A DNA stretch of 21,846 nucleotides, taken from an uncultured Prevotellaceae bacterium (lineage in GTDB: Bacteria; Bacteroidota; Bacteroidia; Bacteroidales; Bacteroidaceae). The DNA lies in contig CAJKQZ010000018.1 in NCBI GenBank assembly GCA_905202115.1, forward strand, positions 1 to 21,846, given 5' to 3'. The position numbers and the translations under genes are program-made. Shown piece by piece: positions 7,733 through 15,369 of this stretch (the first letter of the stretch is position 1; each line of letters begins with the position of its first letter). A model generated the notes under the pieces. That model saw nothing but the letters and a program-made list of their open reading frames with translations, did not search any database and was not told where the DNA came from.

Positions 7733-7761
7733 TGTTGTATCTTCTTTAATTGTTACGTTTG

Positions 7762-9708
7762 TTAGCTCTTGTAGTTACGGGTCTTGACTTCTATGGCCTC
7801 ATACTTGAGAGGTTCTTTGTACATAACGGGCGCTTTTTCGTCGGTGCCCTGATATTCCCAGCAGGAAACGTAGAAGCAGTTCTGGTCGTCGCGCTTTGCT
7901 TCGCCGTCTTCGGTCTGGTATTCCTCGCGGAAGTGACCGCCGCAGCTTTCGTTGCGGTTGAGAGCGTCGTAAGCTATGAGCTGACCCATAGTAATGAAGT
8001 CGTTAAGGCGAATTGCCTTGTCGAGCTCTATGTTAAGACCTTCTTTCGAGCCGGGAATGCGAAGATTTGTTTCAAATTCCTTACGGATTTCGGCTATTTT
8101 GGCAAGTCCTTCTTCAAGTCCTTCTTTGGTGCGGGCCATTCCCACATATTCCCACATAACGTGGCCGAGCTTTTTGTGAAGAGAATCTACGGATTCCTTT
8201 CCCTTTATGTTCATAAGACGATCTATCTTGTCCTGTACGGCTTTCTCGGCCTCGTCGAATTCTTTGCTCGTGGTCTTGAAACGCGGAACGGTAATCTGGT
8301 CGGCAAGATAGTTCTGGATAGTATAGGGAAGCACGAAATAACCGTCGGCAAGGCCCTGCATGAGAGCAGAAGCGCCAAGACGGTTCGCACCGTGGTCGGA
8401 GAAGTTGCATTCCCCTATCGCGAACAGACCGGGAATGTTGGTCTGCAATTCGTAATCCACCCAAAGGCCGCCCATAGTGTAATGGATAGCCGGATAAATC
8501 ATCATCGGGTTCTCGTAAGGATTCTCGTCGGTAATTTCTTCGTACATGTCGAAAAGGTTACCGTAACGCTGCGCAACAACATCCTTGCCCAGACGATTGA
8601 TAGCCTCGGAGAAGTCGAGGAATACGGCAAGACCGGTATTATTTACGCCGAAGCCTTTGTCGCAACGCTCTTTAGCGGCACGCGAAGCCACGTCGCGCGG
8701 AACAAGGTTTCCGAATGCGGGATAACGGCGCTCCAGATAATAATCGCGGTTCTCTTCGGGAATGTCTTTTCCTTTGATTTCGCCTTTCTGAAGCTTTTTA
8801 GCGTCCTCGATGTTCTTGGGAACCCATATACGTCCGTCATTGCGAAGAGATTCCGACATAAGCGTGAGTTTGGATTGCTTGTCGCCGTGAACAGGTATGC
8901 AAGTGGGGTGAATCTGTACGAAAGCAGGATTTGCAAAATAGGCTCCTTTGCGATAAGCTGCGATTGCAGCGGAGCAGTTGCAGCCCATTGCGTTCGTAGA
9001 AAGGAAATATGTATTGCCGTATCCGCCGGTTGCGAGCACAACTGCGTGAGCTGCATAGCGTTCGAGCTTGCCGGTTACGGTGTTCTTCACGATAATTCCG
9101 CGTGCACGGCCGTCAATCATTACGACATCCTGCATTTCATAGCGGGTAAAGAGTTCTACGGTCTTTTCATTGACTTGGCGCATGAGTGCCGAGTAAGCGC
9201 CGAGAAGAAGCTGCTGTCCGGTCTGTCCTTTTGCGTAGAAAGTACGGCTTACCTGCACGCCGCCGAACGAGCGGTTGGCAAGAAGGCCTCCGTATTCGCG
9301 TGCAAAAGGAACGCCCTGGGCAACGCACTGGTCTATTATGTTTGCGCTGACTTCGGCAAGGCGATAAACGTTTGCCTCGCGTGCACGGTAGTCACCGCCT
9401 TTGACAGTGTCGTAGAACAGACGGTAAATGGAGTCGCCGTCGTTCTGATAATTCTTTGCTGCGTTGATACCGCCCTGTGCAGCTATGGAGTGTGCACGAC
9501 GGGGCGAGTCCTGCATACAGAAGTTGAGCACATGGAAACCCATTTCTCCGAGTGAAGCGGCAGCCGATGCGCCGGCCAGACCCGTACCTACGACTATGAC
9601 ATCGAGTTTGCGCTTATTTGCAGGGTTTACAAGACGCTGATGAGCCTTGAAATTAGTCCATTTCTGCGAAATAGGCCCTTCGGGAATTTTTGAATTTATT
9701 GTTGTCAT
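7762..9708 (-). CDS. sdhA: Succinate dehydrogenase/fumarate reductase flavoprotein subunit
   Basis: 648 aa catalytic subunit that interconverts fumarate and succinate. The FAD-binding motif is VVGTGLAGASAAA at 39-51. The covalent-flavin histidine is His73 in RRAHSIAAQGG. Substrate-binding and catalytic positions are HPTC at 267-270, the proton-shuttling Arg of VPRDVASR (Arg338), His409 in YPAIHYTMGG and Arg443 in DHGANRLGASAL. The length and the ~30-residue N-terminal extension suit the B-type enzymes of Bacteroidota and epsilonproteobacteria. It is the middle gene of sdhCAB, with a stable hairpin in the 78-bp gap before it. It could serve in fumarate respiration (frdA) or as SDH. Confidence 0.96.
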   Translation of the reverse strand: MTTINSKIPEGPISQKWTNFKAHQRLVNPANKRKLDVIVVGTGLAGASAAASLGEMGFHVLNFCMQDSPRRAHSIAAQGGINAAKNYQNDGDSIYRLFYDTVKGGDYRAREANVYRLAEVSANIIDQCVAQGVPFAREYGGLLANRSFGGVQVSRTFYAKGQTGQQLLLGAYSALMRQVNEKTVELFTRYEMQDVVMIDGRARGIIVKNTVTGKLERYAAHAVVLATGGYGNTYFLSTNAMGCNCSAAIAAYRKGAYFANPAFVQIHPTCIPVHGDKQSKLTLMSESLRNDGRIWVPKNIEDAKKLQKGEIKGKDIPEENRDYYLERRYPAFGNLVPRDVASRAAKERCDKGFGVNNTGLAVFLDFSEAINRLGKDVVAQRYGNLFDMYEEITDENPYENPMMIYPAIHYTMGGLWVDYELQTNIPGLFAIGECNFSDHGANRLGASALMQGLADGYFVLPYTIQNYLADQITVPRFKTTSKEFDEAEKAVQDKIDRLMNIKGKESVDSLHKKLGHVMWEYVGMARTKEGLEEGLAKIAEIRKEFETNLRIPGSKEGLNIELDKAIRLNDFITMGQLIAYDALNRNESCGGHFREEYQTEDGEAKRDDQNCFYVSCWEYQGTDEKAPVMYKEPLKYEAIEVKTRNYKS

Positions 9709-9730
9709 GTTATTATGTCTTATTTTGACA

Positions 9731-9752
9731 GCCGGAAGTTTTCTGTTCCGGC
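9731..9752 (-). other. Hairpin between sdhC and sdhA
   Basis: A perfect inverted repeat GCCGGAA (9731-9737) and TTCCGGC (9746-9752) with an 8-nt loop, inside the sdhCAB operon. No T run follows it on the minus strand, so it is more likely an mRNA stability or processing element than a terminator. Confidence 0.5.
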
Positions 9753-9786
9753 CCTTGTTTATTCTAATTTATTTATTCGGTATTGT

Positions 9787-10464
9787 TCAACAAACTCCGC
9801 CGCAGAGTGCGAATCGCAGAACTACTGCCATGAATGCAAGGATAACTATGGTTACGTAGATATTGCCTATTGTTTTCCAGCGGTTGAACCAGGTCTTGCC
9901 GTTCCAGCCGAGCGTCTGTATCGCGCTCCAGAATCCGTGTGTGAGGTGAAACCAGATAGCGACGAGCCAGATGATGTAGATAACCGCATACACCGGACAG
10001 CCGAAAGTATAGACAATAAATTCGTAGCCGTCGGTGGGATCTATGCCACAGGCGTTTTCCGTACCGAGCAACTCGGGAAGCATCATATTAGCCCAAAAGT
10101 TGTAGAGGTGGAGCACCATACCGAGAACAACGATAAGTCCGAGAACGAACATGTTCTGCGAAGCCCATTCCACCTTGTCGGGGCGGGATGAAACCGCATA
10201 CCTGTCAGCACCGCGGGCCTTGCGGTTTTGAAGCGTCAGTATGATTGCATACACGAAATGCACGCAAACAAGGAAAGCAAGGGCCAGCGTTCCGGCCACG
10301 GCATACCAGTTAGCGCCTAAAAATTCGCATACGGCATTGTATGCGTCGCCCGAAAAGAGCGCCACAACGTTCATCGACGCATGGAAAGTGAGGAAGAGAA
10401 TGAGAGCAACGCCGGAAACCGACATTACAACCTTTCTTCCGACTGATGAATCATATAACCACAT
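9787..10464 (-). CDS. sdhC: Succinate dehydrogenase/fumarate reductase cytochrome b subunit
   Basis: 225 aa, five predicted transmembrane helices (about 13-36, 55-78, 104-127, 153-173, 200-221). It anchors SdhAB to the inner membrane and exchanges electrons with quinone. Histidines His28 (TFHASMN), His69 (VHFVYA), His119 (LHLYNFW) and His173/His176 (WFHLTHGFWS) lie within or beside the helices and are the candidate ligands for two haems, as in the B-type (di-haem, single-anchor) enzymes. No separate sdhD is present, as expected for this type. It is first in the operon, with a promoter about 70 nt upstream. Confidence 0.95.
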   Translation of the reverse strand: MWLYDSSVGRKVVMSVSGVALILFLTFHASMNVVALFSGDAYNAVCEFLGANWYAVAGTLALAFLVCVHFVYAIILTLQNRKARGADRYAVSSRPDKVEWASQNMFVLGLIVVLGMVLHLYNFWANMMLPELLGTENACGIDPTDGYEFIVYTFGCPVYAVIYIIWLVAIWFHLTHGFWSAIQTLGWNGKTWFNRWKTIGNIYVTIVILAFMAVVLRFALCGGVC

Positions 10465-10531
10465 AATAGAAGATTGTTGGATTTAATTATTTGTATTTGT
10501 TTGTTTATATTGCAAAATGGTTAGTTGACTG

Positions 10532-10563
10532 CAAAGTTAAATAATTTCATATTTATACGAAAA
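10532..10563 (-). promoter_or_regulatory. Promoter of sdhCAB
   Basis: On the minus strand TAACTTTG (10532-10539) fits TAnnTTTG. 20 nt upstream is TTTT (10560-10563), close to the TTTG -33 box. The predicted leader is about 60 nt. The surrounding 10465-10708 is AT-rich with no other feature I can assign. Confidence 0.6.
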
Positions 10564-10708
10564 GATGTATAGGCAAAAAAGGACTTATGAAATACATAAT
10601 GTTAAAAAATATTTTGCTTTTTGCCTAAGTCTGTGCTCTGACGGAAGAAACAACAAACCGGTACGGCAAAAAACACGGAAGAAAAGATTTTATAAAAAAA
10701 GCCTCCTG

Positions 10709-10879
10709 CGAAAAAAATATTTTTTTTCGTGTAGTAAAAAACTTCCCGCAGCAAATTGAAAATACAAGGGAGATAATCGAAAATATGTCTGAGATATTTT
10801 AAAATATCTCAGACATATTTTTTACTACATATACACCTGCTGATTTTCAAGTGCTTGACAGCTGACCGTTTTTGTCTGC
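10709..10879 (-). repeat. Dispersed intergenic repeat, copy 4 (full length, inverted)
   Basis: A complete copy in reverse orientation. Read on the minus strand it starts CAGACAAAAACGGTCA, has arms CAGCTG/CAGGTG (one mismatch) around CAAGCACTTG, a perfect 42-bp palindrome at 10780-10821, the CTGCGGGAA-(N)-T5 block, and a right end CGAAAAAAAATATTTTTTTCG-like palindrome at 10709-10729. It lies between the sdhC promoter and the end of the peptidase gene (stop at 10926-10928), in the 461-bp gap 10465-10925. Confidence 0.92.
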
Positions 10880-10891
10880 AAAATCAGTTTT

Positions 10892-10917
10892 TGCGGAACA
10901 TATCATAAGTTTCCGCA
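10892..10917 (-). other. Hairpin downstream of the PepC-like gene
   Basis: TGCGGAA (10892-10898) and TTCCGCA (10911-10917) form a 7-bp stem 8 nt after the stop codon. No clean T run follows on the minus strand, so a terminator role is uncertain. Confidence 0.4.
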
Positions 10918-10925
10918 GCCTGCAT

Positions 10926-12326
10926 TTACTGTTCGGCAGCAAACATGGGGTCCCAGGGCGGAAGAAGCGTGGCTTTCTGCTTGAGCAAGTCGAGCGTCTT
11001 TTGTGAAACGAAACACTTTTCGGCTACAAGGCGGAATGTATAGTCGCAAAACCATTTATCGGTCATTATAAGGTGCCCTTTGTAGCCGTAGTCTGCTCCC
11101 CAAGAGTTCTCTACCTCCCACTTCAAGGGATTGCCCTCGCTGTCGAGGTCTACAGCCATTAAAGTCATGGCGTGCGACGACATCGAAGCGAAAGTCTTTA
11201 TGCGCTGCTCCTTGTTCATGTTGAAATCCGTGCCGAGATACGACGCATAATCGAAATTGTTCTCGTCGAGCAAACCTGTCTTGGAATCAATGAACTTGCC
11301 CACGTCGCACGAATAATACATCATCACGCTGTCCTTTATGGAACGTATCGCTATCTGCTTGATACTATCCATAGGAAGGTTTATATAAGTCCAGTTCTCG
11401 CCGTCGTAAACGTGGCGGTCCATATCTATCTCGTAAGTCTTGTAATACGGTCTCGTTGGGTCGTTCATCAGCATTACGTAGTTGTTCTTCAAGTCGGAAG
11501 CCACATATGTGTTGTAAAATTCCAGCGGAGTGTAAGTGCGCTTGTCCACTGGCTTTCCGTCGCGGTCAGTACGGATCCATTCGAACTGCACGGGCGGCTC
11601 GCCGAGAAACATGGTGAGCATATGATAAATCGTACCCAACATTTCGGTTTTGCGTTTCTGAACATCGGCAGTCTTGGTTTTCTTCTCCGAAAGCTCACGC
11701 AATTCCAATCCGAACTGACGCAGTTTGTAAGAAATAAGCTGCGCCATATGCGAAGTGCTGTTTGCGGCATAAGTTTCGGGCATTACATCTGACGGAACGA
11801 GGCCATATTTCGAAACTATATCGGAAATACCTGTAAATTGTCCGCCGTCGGAAATGGGATTCTTGAAAAGCCACTCCACAAACTTGTCGTCGAAAGGTTT
11901 GTCGGCGCTGTCTATGACCGACTGAAGGAAAAGATTCGATTTCTCAAGCTGGTCGTAGAAAAAACAATAGTTCTGGGAAAACTGAAACTCGCCCAACTTG
12001 TAATGTTCAATCATCTTAGCACGCATAACATTCAATCCGGTGAAAAGCCAGCAGCGGCCGGAACTTTTCTGGTTGGTTATTCCGCGCGACGGAACGCTGT
12101 TGGAAAAATACTTTTCCCTTGCCGCCGGATTGTTCTGGTTCTTTACAAGCACATTGATGTCGGTAGCCGACAGCGCATTGCGGAGAGCCTTGTCGGAAGG
12201 CGTGTTGCTCTGCGATTTCTTTATCTGCGAAAGCATTTCGGGCGTTATGCCTCCGTCTTTCTTCTGTGCGGCCGAATTAAAACCGGTTGCAAGAGCCACA
12301 CTCAGAAGAATCAATATTTTTTTCAT
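10926..12326 (-). CDS. Exported C1B (PepC/bleomycin hydrolase-like) cysteine peptidase
   Basis: 466 aa papain-fold peptidase of family C1B. The catalytic triad is visible: Cys92 in QKSSGRCWLFTGLN, His385 in SMSSHAMTLM and Asn407 in WEVENSWGADYG. GRCW and ENSWG are diagnostic of bleomycin hydrolase/aminopeptidase C. Unlike the classic cytoplasmic enzymes it has a signal peptide (MKKILILLSVALATGFNSAA, residues 1-20), so it should act in the periplasm or outside. Family members trim N-terminal residues from peptides and often form hexamers. It follows the CoA-transferase gene by 19 bp and probably shares its promoter; a functional link between them is not obvious. Confidence 0.9.
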   Translation of the reverse strand: MKKILILLSVALATGFNSAAQKKDGGITPEMLSQIKKSQSNTPSDKALRNALSATDINVLVKNQNNPAAREKYFSNSVPSRGITNQKSSGRCWLFTGLNVMRAKMIEHYKLGEFQFSQNYCFFYDQLEKSNLFLQSVIDSADKPFDDKFVEWLFKNPISDGGQFTGISDIVSKYGLVPSDVMPETYAANSTSHMAQLISYKLRQFGLELRELSEKKTKTADVQKRKTEMLGTIYHMLTMFLGEPPVQFEWIRTDRDGKPVDKRTYTPLEFYNTYVASDLKNNYVMLMNDPTRPYYKTYEIDMDRHVYDGENWTYINLPMDSIKQIAIRSIKDSVMMYYSCDVGKFIDSKTGLLDENNFDYASYLGTDFNMNKEQRIKTFASMSSHAMTLMAVDLDSEGNPLKWEVENSWGADYGYKGHLIMTDKWFCDYTFRLVAEKCFVSQKTLDLLKQKATLLPPWDPMFAAEQ

Positions 12327-12345
12327 AGCTATGTTTTATTTAAAA

Positions 12346-13860
12346 TCAGTCATTTACATATTCACTCCAGTCTATAAGGCGCATATCTCCCTTGCGGATA
12401 TAAGTGTCGTGCAATGCAAACGCCGCCGAAAGGCAATGATGCGTATGACCTCCGTAAGCAGCCGAAATTTTCATATACTCCTCAAGAATCGGACGGTAGT
12501 CGGGATGTGCTACCTTAATAAGTTCCTTAGCTTTGTCCAATGTGCATTTTCCTCTCAGGTCAGCAACACCGTATTCCGTGACTACGGCGCAGACAAAGTG
12601 GCTTGTGTGGTCTACATGCGAGCAGAAAGGAACGATAGAACTTATCTTGCCGTCTTTTGCAGTGGAGCCGCAGGTGAATATGCTTATGTAGGCGGCGTTA
12701 GTGAAGTCGGCCGAACCGCCTATACCGTTCATCATCTTTGTTCCGCAAACCTTTGTTGAGTTTACATCGCCGTAAATGTCGACTTCAAGGGCTGTATTCA
12801 TCGAACATACGCCGAGACGGGATATTACCTCGTTGGAATTCGATATTTCCGACGGACGCATAATCAGTCTGTCCTTGAACAAATCTATATTGGAATACAT
12901 AGTTTCGAGTTCCTTGCCGGTAACGGTGAGCGAGCACGTGGAAGCCATTTTTATTCTTCCTTCAAGCATTAAATCGAGGCAGGCATTCTGCAGCACCTCC
13001 GTATAAATGCTGAAATCGGGAATGCTTCTGTTTTCTCCGAGTGCTTTCAAAACGGCATTTGCGCCCGATCCTACCCCGCTTTGCAGGTTAAGAAACGTCT
13101 CGGGTATGTAACCTTTATTCATGTTCCAGAGAAGAAAATCCGCAACATTGCTTCCTATCTTGTCCGTTACGGGAGAAGATTCCTTGAAAGCCCGCGCTTC
13201 GTCGGGAAGATTGGTTTCAACAACGCCGATAATGCGGTTTTTCTCTACTTCCACATAGGGAATACCTATCCTATCGTTCACTTTCATAATATTTATAGGA
13301 GTACGGAAAGGAACGTCCTGTATTTCGTAAATGTCGTGCATACCTATGAGCTTGTCGGAGTGATAATGATTAAGCTCAAGGAAGATTCCGCGCTTTGCAA
13401 GTCGGGCAATCGTAGGAATTATTCCCACTCCCACGGTAGGATAAAAGCGAACTTTGTCTCCGAGTTCCTCAATGGCGCACACTTCTATGATAGCCCAGTC
13501 CACACAACCGTAATGTCCCTGGCGTATTTTGTTGGCCATGCACGAGAGGTTGAGATCGGTGTATTTTATTTCGTTTCTGTTTACGCTTTTCCTGAACGAG
13601 GAGTTTGTGGTATACGGAGCGCGAAAGTTTATCGCATGTTCTTCGGCGAGTATCCCGTCGGCGCTCTGTCCTGTCGAGGCGCCTGTATAAAGATTTATCT
13701 TGAAAGGTTTGCCTGCCTCGTGTTCTCGCCGTGCTTTAGCTGCTATTTCGGGAGTTATGGCTTTGGGAACTCCGGACGGAGTGAAACCTCCGAGTCCGAG
13801 TGTATGACCGTTTTCAATGTAAGCGGCCGCCTCTGCGGCGGTAATTTTTCTTAATGACAT
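12346..13860 (-). CDS. Acetyl-CoA hydrolase/transferase family, probable succinate CoA-transferase
   Basis: 504 aa, the full length of the Cat1/AarC-type class I CoA-transferases. These move CoA between succinate and acetate (or propionate) through a glutamyl-CoA intermediate. The likely catalytic Glu288 lies in SIYTEVLQ. Other family blocks are LGLGGFTPSGVPK at 21-33, LYTGASTGQSADG at 57-69, QSGVGSGANAVLKAL at 260-274, the ALEVDIYGDVNST block, and GTKMMNGIGGSADF. In anaerobes this enzyme closes succinate/propionate or acetate formation, fitting the SdhCAB genes next door. Its exact acyl pair cannot be fixed here. The start is supported by AGGAG about 8 nt upstream. It is the last minus-strand gene before the putative origin. 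Confidence 0.9.
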   Translation of the reverse strand: MSLRKITAAEAAAYIENGHTLGLGGFTPSGVPKAITPEIAAKARREHEAGKPFKINLYTGASTGQSADGILAEEHAINFRAPYTTNSSFRKSVNRNEIKYTDLNLSCMANKIRQGHYGCVDWAIIEVCAIEELGDKVRFYPTVGVGIIPTIARLAKRGIFLELNHYHSDKLIGMHDIYEIQDVPFRTPINIMKVNDRIGIPYVEVEKNRIIGVVETNLPDEARAFKESSPVTDKIGSNVADFLLWNMNKGYIPETFLNLQSGVGSGANAVLKALGENRSIPDFSIYTEVLQNACLDLMLEGRIKMASTCSLTVTGKELETMYSNIDLFKDRLIMRPSEISNSNEVISRLGVCSMNTALEVDIYGDVNSTKVCGTKMMNGIGGSADFTNAAYISIFTCGSTAKDGKISSIVPFCSHVDHTSHFVCAVVTEYGVADLRGKCTLDKAKELIKVAHPDYRPILEEYMKISAAYGGHTHHCLSAAFALHDTYIRKGDMRLIDWSEYVND

Positions 13861-13867
13861 CTATATT

Positions 13868-13900
13868 CTCCTGTTTTATAAGTACTGAACTGCAAAATTA
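13868..13900 (-). promoter_or_regulatory. Promoter -7 element and ribosome binding site of the CoA-transferase
   Basis: On the minus strand TAATTTTG (13893-13900) fits TAnnTTTG and lies 32 nt before the ATG. AGGAG (13868-13872) lies 7 nt before the ATG, one of the few clear Shine-Dalgarno sequences in the window. Confidence 0.6.
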
Positions 13901-14010
13901 CACGAAAAAGTACAAATTGTAAGCCTTCTGGCGCGTAAAACGCATTTATCGCTTTACAAATGAAACGATAATGTATAAATTTCAATTTTACCTCCACATC
14001 ATTCCGAAAC

Positions 14011-14438
14011 ATAATCAATAAATATATTCTCTTTTTTTAAAAAAAGAATTATCTGTTTTATTGTTGTAATAGTCTGTTGAAACTGTTGAAAGGTTTTAGC
14101 CGAAAATTTTGGTTATGTTGTTTTCAACTTAAACATATGTGTTTTTAGTATGTTTTCCACAATTGAATATTTGTTCGAATTATTTGATTTTATGATATAT
14201 ATAGTTGTTTTTTTACAGGTTTTCAACATACTGTTTAAATCTTGCGTGTTAAGAAAATATTTTCGTTTCACCGGTGTTTTTCCTGTTGAAAAATTGTGCC
14301 GAATAATTGTAAACCATATGTTGTTTTCCACTGCGTCGTAGATTGTGTTGCTATAACGGTAGATTTCTAATGGTTTTTGTTGAAACCTGTAACAGTTATA
14401 AATGTGTTTTGAAAAGGTTTTCAACAGGCTTTTCAACA
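14011..14438. other. Putative chromosomal replication origin (oriC): DnaA-box cluster plus AT-rich unwinding region
   Basis: Ten DnaA-box-like 9-mers lie within 364 bp. Sequences below are in the TTTTCMACA sense. Exact TTTTCAACA: 14220-14228, 14284-14292 (minus), 14418-14426, 14430-14438. TTTTCCACA: 14153-14161. One-base variants: GTTTCAACA 14075-14083 (minus) and 14378-14386 (minus), CTTTCAACA 14084-14092 (minus), TTTTCAACT 14121-14129. Two-base variant relative to TTTTCAACA: TTTTCCACT 14324-14332. To the left, 14011-14070 has only 8 G/C in 60 bases and contains an 18-bp palindrome (TCT6.. to ..A6GA, 14030-14047), a candidate unwinding element. The region is non-coding (13861-14463), and gene direction switches across it. 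No dnaA is adjacent. The rest of the gap, 13901-14010, shows nothing else I can assign. Confidence 0.7.
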
Positions 14439-14446
14439 GTTTTGGT

Positions 14447-14454
14447 TAATTTTG
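14447..14454 (+). promoter_or_regulatory. -7 promoter element of the TrmH-family gene
   Basis: TAATTTTG (TAnnTTTG) ends 9 nt before the ATG at 14464, so the mRNA should have little or no leader. Two DnaA-box-like sites lie immediately upstream (14418-14438), in the -20 to -45 zone. Confidence 0.5.
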
Positions 14455-14463
14455 CCGCTTGTT

Positions 14464-14997
14464 ATGAGAAAGCTGAAAGTTACGGAACTGAACCGTATGG
14501 ATGTGGAGCAGTTCAGGGTTTCCGAGAAAACCCCTCTCGCGATAATTCTCGACGATGTGCGGAGCATGTATAATGTAGGTTCGGTTTTTCGCACGGCCGA
14601 CGCTTTTCGTGCCGAATTTATATGTCTGTGCGGTATAACGGCCTGCCCTCCTCATGCCGAGATACACAAAACCGCTCTCGGTGCCGAGGATTCCGTGGCA
14701 TGGAAGCATTATGGTTCGGCCGTCGAGGCAGTTTCGGATCTCAAGGCCGAAGGTTTCGAGGTTTATGCCCTTGAACAGGTTGAAGGAAGTATTTCGTTGA
14801 ACGATTTCATTCCTTGCAAGAATAAAAAATATGCTGTCATCCTCGGAAACGAGGTAAAAGGAGTATCTCAAGACGCCGTAGATATGTGCGACGGTGCTTT
14901 GGAAATTCCACAGTTCGGCACAAAGCATTCGTTGAACGTCTCGGTTTCTGGCGGAATAGCTATATGGCACTTTGCCCGCCATTTGTTGGGATTGTGA
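14464..14997 (+). CDS. TrmH/SpoU-family RNA methyltransferase
   Basis: 177 aa, a compact SPOUT methyltransferase that uses SAM to 2'-O-methylate ribose in tRNA or rRNA. The three family motifs are present: motif 1 LDDVRSMYNVGSVFRTADAF at 29-48 (the N-x-G-x3-R core), motif 2 AVILGNEVKGVSQDAVD at 124-140, and motif 3 SLNVSVSGGIAIW at 156-168, the knotted SAM-binding end. There is no N-terminal RNA-binding extension. The exact RNA target cannot be told. ATG at 14464 is chosen over an in-frame TTG at 14452 because MRKLK begins the conserved region and the TTG overlaps the promoter element. It is the first plus-strand gene right of the putative origin. Confidence 0.9.
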   Translation: MRKLKVTELNRMDVEQFRVSEKTPLAIILDDVRSMYNVGSVFRTADAFRAEFICLCGITACPPHAEIHKTALGAEDSVAWKHYGSAVEAVSDLKAEGFEVYALEQVEGSISLNDFIPCKNKKYAVILGNEVKGVSQDAVDMCDGALEIPQFGTKHSLNVSVSGGIAIWHFARHLLGL

Positions 14998-15103
14998 TTT
15001 CGTAGATATGCTGAATGTTTCGGGGTGTATTTGGGCGTGATTCGCGCATGGACTTGAATCCTTCTGCGTAAAATCGGCGGCGAAAGGTTTTTCAAAAAAA
15101 TTG

Positions 15104-15280
15104 CCCAGCAAAAAAATTTTTATTTTTTTACTGGGTAAAAAAGTTCCCGCAGTAAATTGAAAATACAAGGGAGATAATCGAAAATATGTCTGAGATAATT
15201 CAAAATATCTCAGACATATTTTTTGCTATATATACACTTGCTGATTTTCAAGTGCTTGGCAGATGACCGTTTTTGTCTGT
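15104..15280 (-). repeat. Dispersed intergenic repeat, copy 5 (full length, inverted)
   Basis: A complete reverse-orientation copy between two convergent genes, in the 372-bp gap 14998-15369. On the minus strand it starts ACAGACAAAAACGGTCA and contains CAAGCACTTG. The 42-bp core at 15181-15222 is an imperfect palindrome (two mismatched pairs near the centre). The CTGCGGGAAC-T6 block follows. Its right end is the best hairpin of all copies: CCCAG/CTGGG arms (15104-15108 and about 15131-15135) enclosing A7/T7 runs. The remaining gap, 14998-15103, shows nothing I can assign. Confidence 0.92.
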
Positions 15281-15315
15281 AAACTCTCACGGAAAGGTGT
15301 ATATTTATAAATAAT

Positions 15316-15340
15316 GTGCCGACGCATGAAACGCCGGCGC
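15316..15340 (-). terminator. Possible terminator hairpin after nadB
   Basis: On the minus strand, about 30 nt after the nadB stop, GCGCCGGCGT pairs with GCGTCGGCAC (one mismatch, two G-U) around a 5-nt loop. The tail ATTATTTATAAAT is only weakly T-rich. Confidence 0.4.
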
Positions 15341-15369
15341 ATTACAACAAATATAATATTATGCGGTTG

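Noticed and set aside
7750..9555. A 601-codon open frame on the plus strand
   Set aside because: It lies exactly antisense to sdhA, whose motifs are complete. It has no recognisable domain and arises from the codon pattern of the opposite strand.
14113..14436. A 107-codon minus-strand frame in the AT-rich gap
   Set aside because: Composition is dominated by K, N, I and F from AT-rich DNA, with no family features, and it is threaded by the DnaA-box-like sites.
14452..14463. TTG start for the TrmH-family gene
   Set aside because: It overlaps the -7 promoter element, and the conserved N-terminus starts at the ATG at 14464.
14446..15168. A 240-codon minus-strand frame antisense to the TrmH gene
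   Set aside because: It runs through the intergenic repeat and antisense to a gene with complete SPOUT motifs.
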